NCBI GenBank assembly: GCA_900316675.1
Contig: ONDR01000015.1
Coordinates: forward strand, 1 to 50,814
From: an uncultured Bacteroidales bacterium
Lineage (GTDB): Bacteria; Bacteroidota; Bacteroidia; Bacteroidales; UBA932
Length of the DNA: 50,814 bases
Direction of reading: 5' to 3'
The notes beneath the pieces are model-generated. The model was given only the letters and a program-made list of their open reading frames with translations. It did no database searches and was not told the DNA's origin. The position numbers and the translations under genes are program-made. Shown here piece by piece: positions 49,613 to 50,814 of the stretch; positions within the stretch are counted from its first letter, which is position 1; every line of letters starts with the position of its first letter.

Positions 49613-50110
49613 CTACATGATACCATAAACTAGATTAAAGTATTTATCTTGACTACATGCATCGCAGAAGCCTTTAACTACACATATAGAATTGGGGAGA
49701 TTATTCAAATCGGAATAATCTTGAATCCAAAAATAATATGCCCTTGTATCTGAGATATAGATATAATTATCTTTTGATTTTTCAACCATTTCTTTATCAT
49801 AAGATTCAGATAGTGGATGCAAATACATATACTTCCAATCTCCTTCTTTAATGGTAGACTTTATGGAATATACAACAACATTGAAGGGTGTTCTATTATG
49901 TGTTACATACAAAAGTGTAAAACCATCACGTTCTATAATACCATTAACCTTACATAGTATTAAATTGCCATCAATTTTACCTGTAATGTCTGTGTAATAC
50001 CGAATATTTGTTGTACGGCAAGAGATGAGTACGGGAATAAAAACAATAGTAATCAGTATCCTATGGGTTAGTTTGAAATACTTTCTTTTTAAAAAACCAT
50101 CTTGTAACAT
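49613..50110 (-). CDS. Probable lipoprotein immunity protein for the RHS toxin
   Basis: A 165-residue protein beginning 50 bases inside the 3' end of the RHS gene. It has a lipoprotein-like signal (RILITIVFIPVLISC, Cys31) preceded by a basic, unusually long start. The mature part is beta-rich with TLLYVTHNRTPFNVVVYSI and ICVVKGFCDACSQDKYF. No family is recognised. The immediate coupling to a polymorphic-toxin C-terminus and very low G+C content mark it as the immunity gene, and lipid anchoring suggests the toxin acts in or from the periplasm. Both points are inference. Confidence 0.55.
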   Translation of the reverse strand: MLQDGFLKRKYFKLTHRILITIVFIPVLISCRTTNIRYYTDITGKIDGNLILCKVNGIIERDGFTLLYVTHNRTPFNVVVYSIKSTIKEGDWKYMYLHPLSESYDKEMVEKSKDNYIYISDTRAYYFWIQDYSDLNNLPNSICVVKGFCDACSQDKYFNLVYGIM

Positions 50111-50814
50111 AATACTCTTCTCTTTTTGATTTTTTTATACCAAATCTCCCTTTTTCAACAACATCAACTGTATTTATGTGAACAGTATGTTGAGGAAAAG
50201 CCATATTATGCGCTCTATTATAAATACTCTCTGGATTATCTATTACATCATCTTTGGCAGCACGTGCATTTACTCCCTCTGATAAAGAAATTCTAGCTCC
50301 ATAATATGCTTCCGATACTTCATGCATTATCATTTTACCAGGGGATTTTTTAAAATCATCAATTGTTTTTAATGTTTCCGGGTTTATTGTTTGATTTGCT
50401 ATCACTGTTGTTTCTTGAGTTTCATTATTTGTTTCTATTGTATTACCCATAAAAGCGCCACCAACGACTAAGTAGCCCTCATCAGTATGATTCCCCGATA
50501 TTGTATTTAGATTTACTTTAATTGATTTATCATCCAACATATTTAAGAACTTTTGGACATCACCTTTAATCTTTTTGTTGCTTTCATTAGAATACGATAC
50601 AAGACCATTTTCGTCAATTGAAAGCGTTATTTTATCGATTCTTTTGTCCAACCATGCCTGTATTTGAGATAATGCACTTTCTGATTGCTTGCCATGAATA
50701 TACAATTCCATTCCTTCCGGATCCACGAGGTTCACGGGATTACCGGCGCAGTAGGCGTAGGGGCTGATAGCGTAGTACTTTTCTGAGAGGGGGTCGGGCG
50801 TGGACCAGCGGGCG
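50061..50814 (-). CDS. RHS-family polymorphic toxin, C-terminal part (5' end outside window)
   Basis: The frame runs off the right edge. Its visible start ARWSTPDPLSEKYYAISPYAYCAGNPVNLVDPEGME is the conserved end of the RHS core. After DPEG, where RHS proteins are cut, come about 215 residues of a variable toxin domain. That part includes MIMHEVSEAYYGA (an HExxE motif, near 50324-50310) and NRAHNMAFPQHTVHI (a further His near 50210), suggesting a metal-dependent hydrolase. Base composition falls sharply at the core/toxin junction, as expected for a swapped C-terminus. The likely immunity gene overlaps its 3' end. Confidence 0.8.
   Translation of the reverse strand, partial: ARWSTPDPLSEKYYAISPYAYCAGNPVNLVDPEGMELYIHGKQSESALSQIQAWLDKRIDKITLSIDENGLVSYSNESNKKIKGDVQKFLNMLDDKSIKVNLNTISGNHTDEGYLVVGGAFMGNTIETNNETQETTVIANQTINPETLKTIDDFKKSPGKMIMHEVSEAYYGARISLSEGVNARAAKDDVIDNPESIYNRAHNMAFPQHTVHINTVDVVEKGRFGIKKSKREEYYVTRWFFKKKVFQTNP

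Overview
The window reads as a stretch of a Bacteroidales (Bacteroidota) chromosome. The evidence is the gene families (FimA/Mfa-type fimbrial lipoproteins, FimB/Mfa2 anchor, a lipoprotein-anchored TPR/AraC regulator, an ExbB/ExbD set with an extra membrane protein, LptG next to tgt) and the promoters, which repeatedly fit the Bacteroidota pattern TTG-N19/20-TAnnTTTG rather than the E. coli -35/-10 pattern. No genus can be assigned from the sequence alone.

Layout. 1-300 is a repeat-rich intergenic end. 298-13293 is mostly housekeeping on the + strand: NUDIX hydrolase (-), SRPBCC-like protein, RsmF-type methyltransferase, secreted TPR protein, queA, dprA, tatD, asparaginase, an ExbB/ExbD/ExbD proton-channel operon with an unknown four-helix protein, asnS, udk and a TonB-like protein. 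13295-19437 is a minus-strand run: S41 protease, dCMP deaminase, AMP-forming acyl-CoA ligase, a large anchored protein of unknown function, and argR with a palindromic operator. 19640-23752 is an accessory surface-protein locus: membrane-spanning TPR/AraC regulator, a tiny membrane protein, two related short Cys-containing peptides, a fimbrillin-like lipoprotein and a truncated-looking surface-domain ORF.

About 23940-29174 is an A+T-rich integrated element abutting the 3' end of a tRNA-Arg(CCU) gene. It holds a II/X-type replication protein, a small NUMOD-like protein, a secreted cargo protein, a small serine recombinase and a large serine integrase whose reading frame runs on into the tRNA gene. 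29174-38590 is minus-strand housekeeping (tRNA-Arg, rpmF, yceD/DUF177, typA, then tgt-lptG-dut-murF-hydroxyacid dehydrogenase) with guaA on + between them. 38688-40336 holds a nucleoside permease convergent with a small zinc-ribbon gene.

40626-46001 is a fimbria operon (OmpA-domain lipoprotein, major fimbrillin, FimB/Mfa2 anchor, accessory fimbrillin) that starts, unusually, with a short ssb gene. It is followed by the SRP RNA gene, mnmA with a large internal insertion, a PatB/MalY C-S lyase and cytidine deaminase (-). The window ends inside the 3' part of an RHS polymorphic-toxin gene (-) with an overlapping probable lipoprotein immunity gene and an RHS remnant downstream.

The most interesting observations are: a 16-bp motif in tandem pairs spaced 21-22 bp upstream of both dprA and ssb; the integrase C-terminus encoded by tRNA DNA; the paired short peptides in the 19.6-23.8 kb surface locus; the RHS toxin with an HExxE motif and a lipoprotein partner; and MnmA and Tgt proteins that depart from the textbook architecture.
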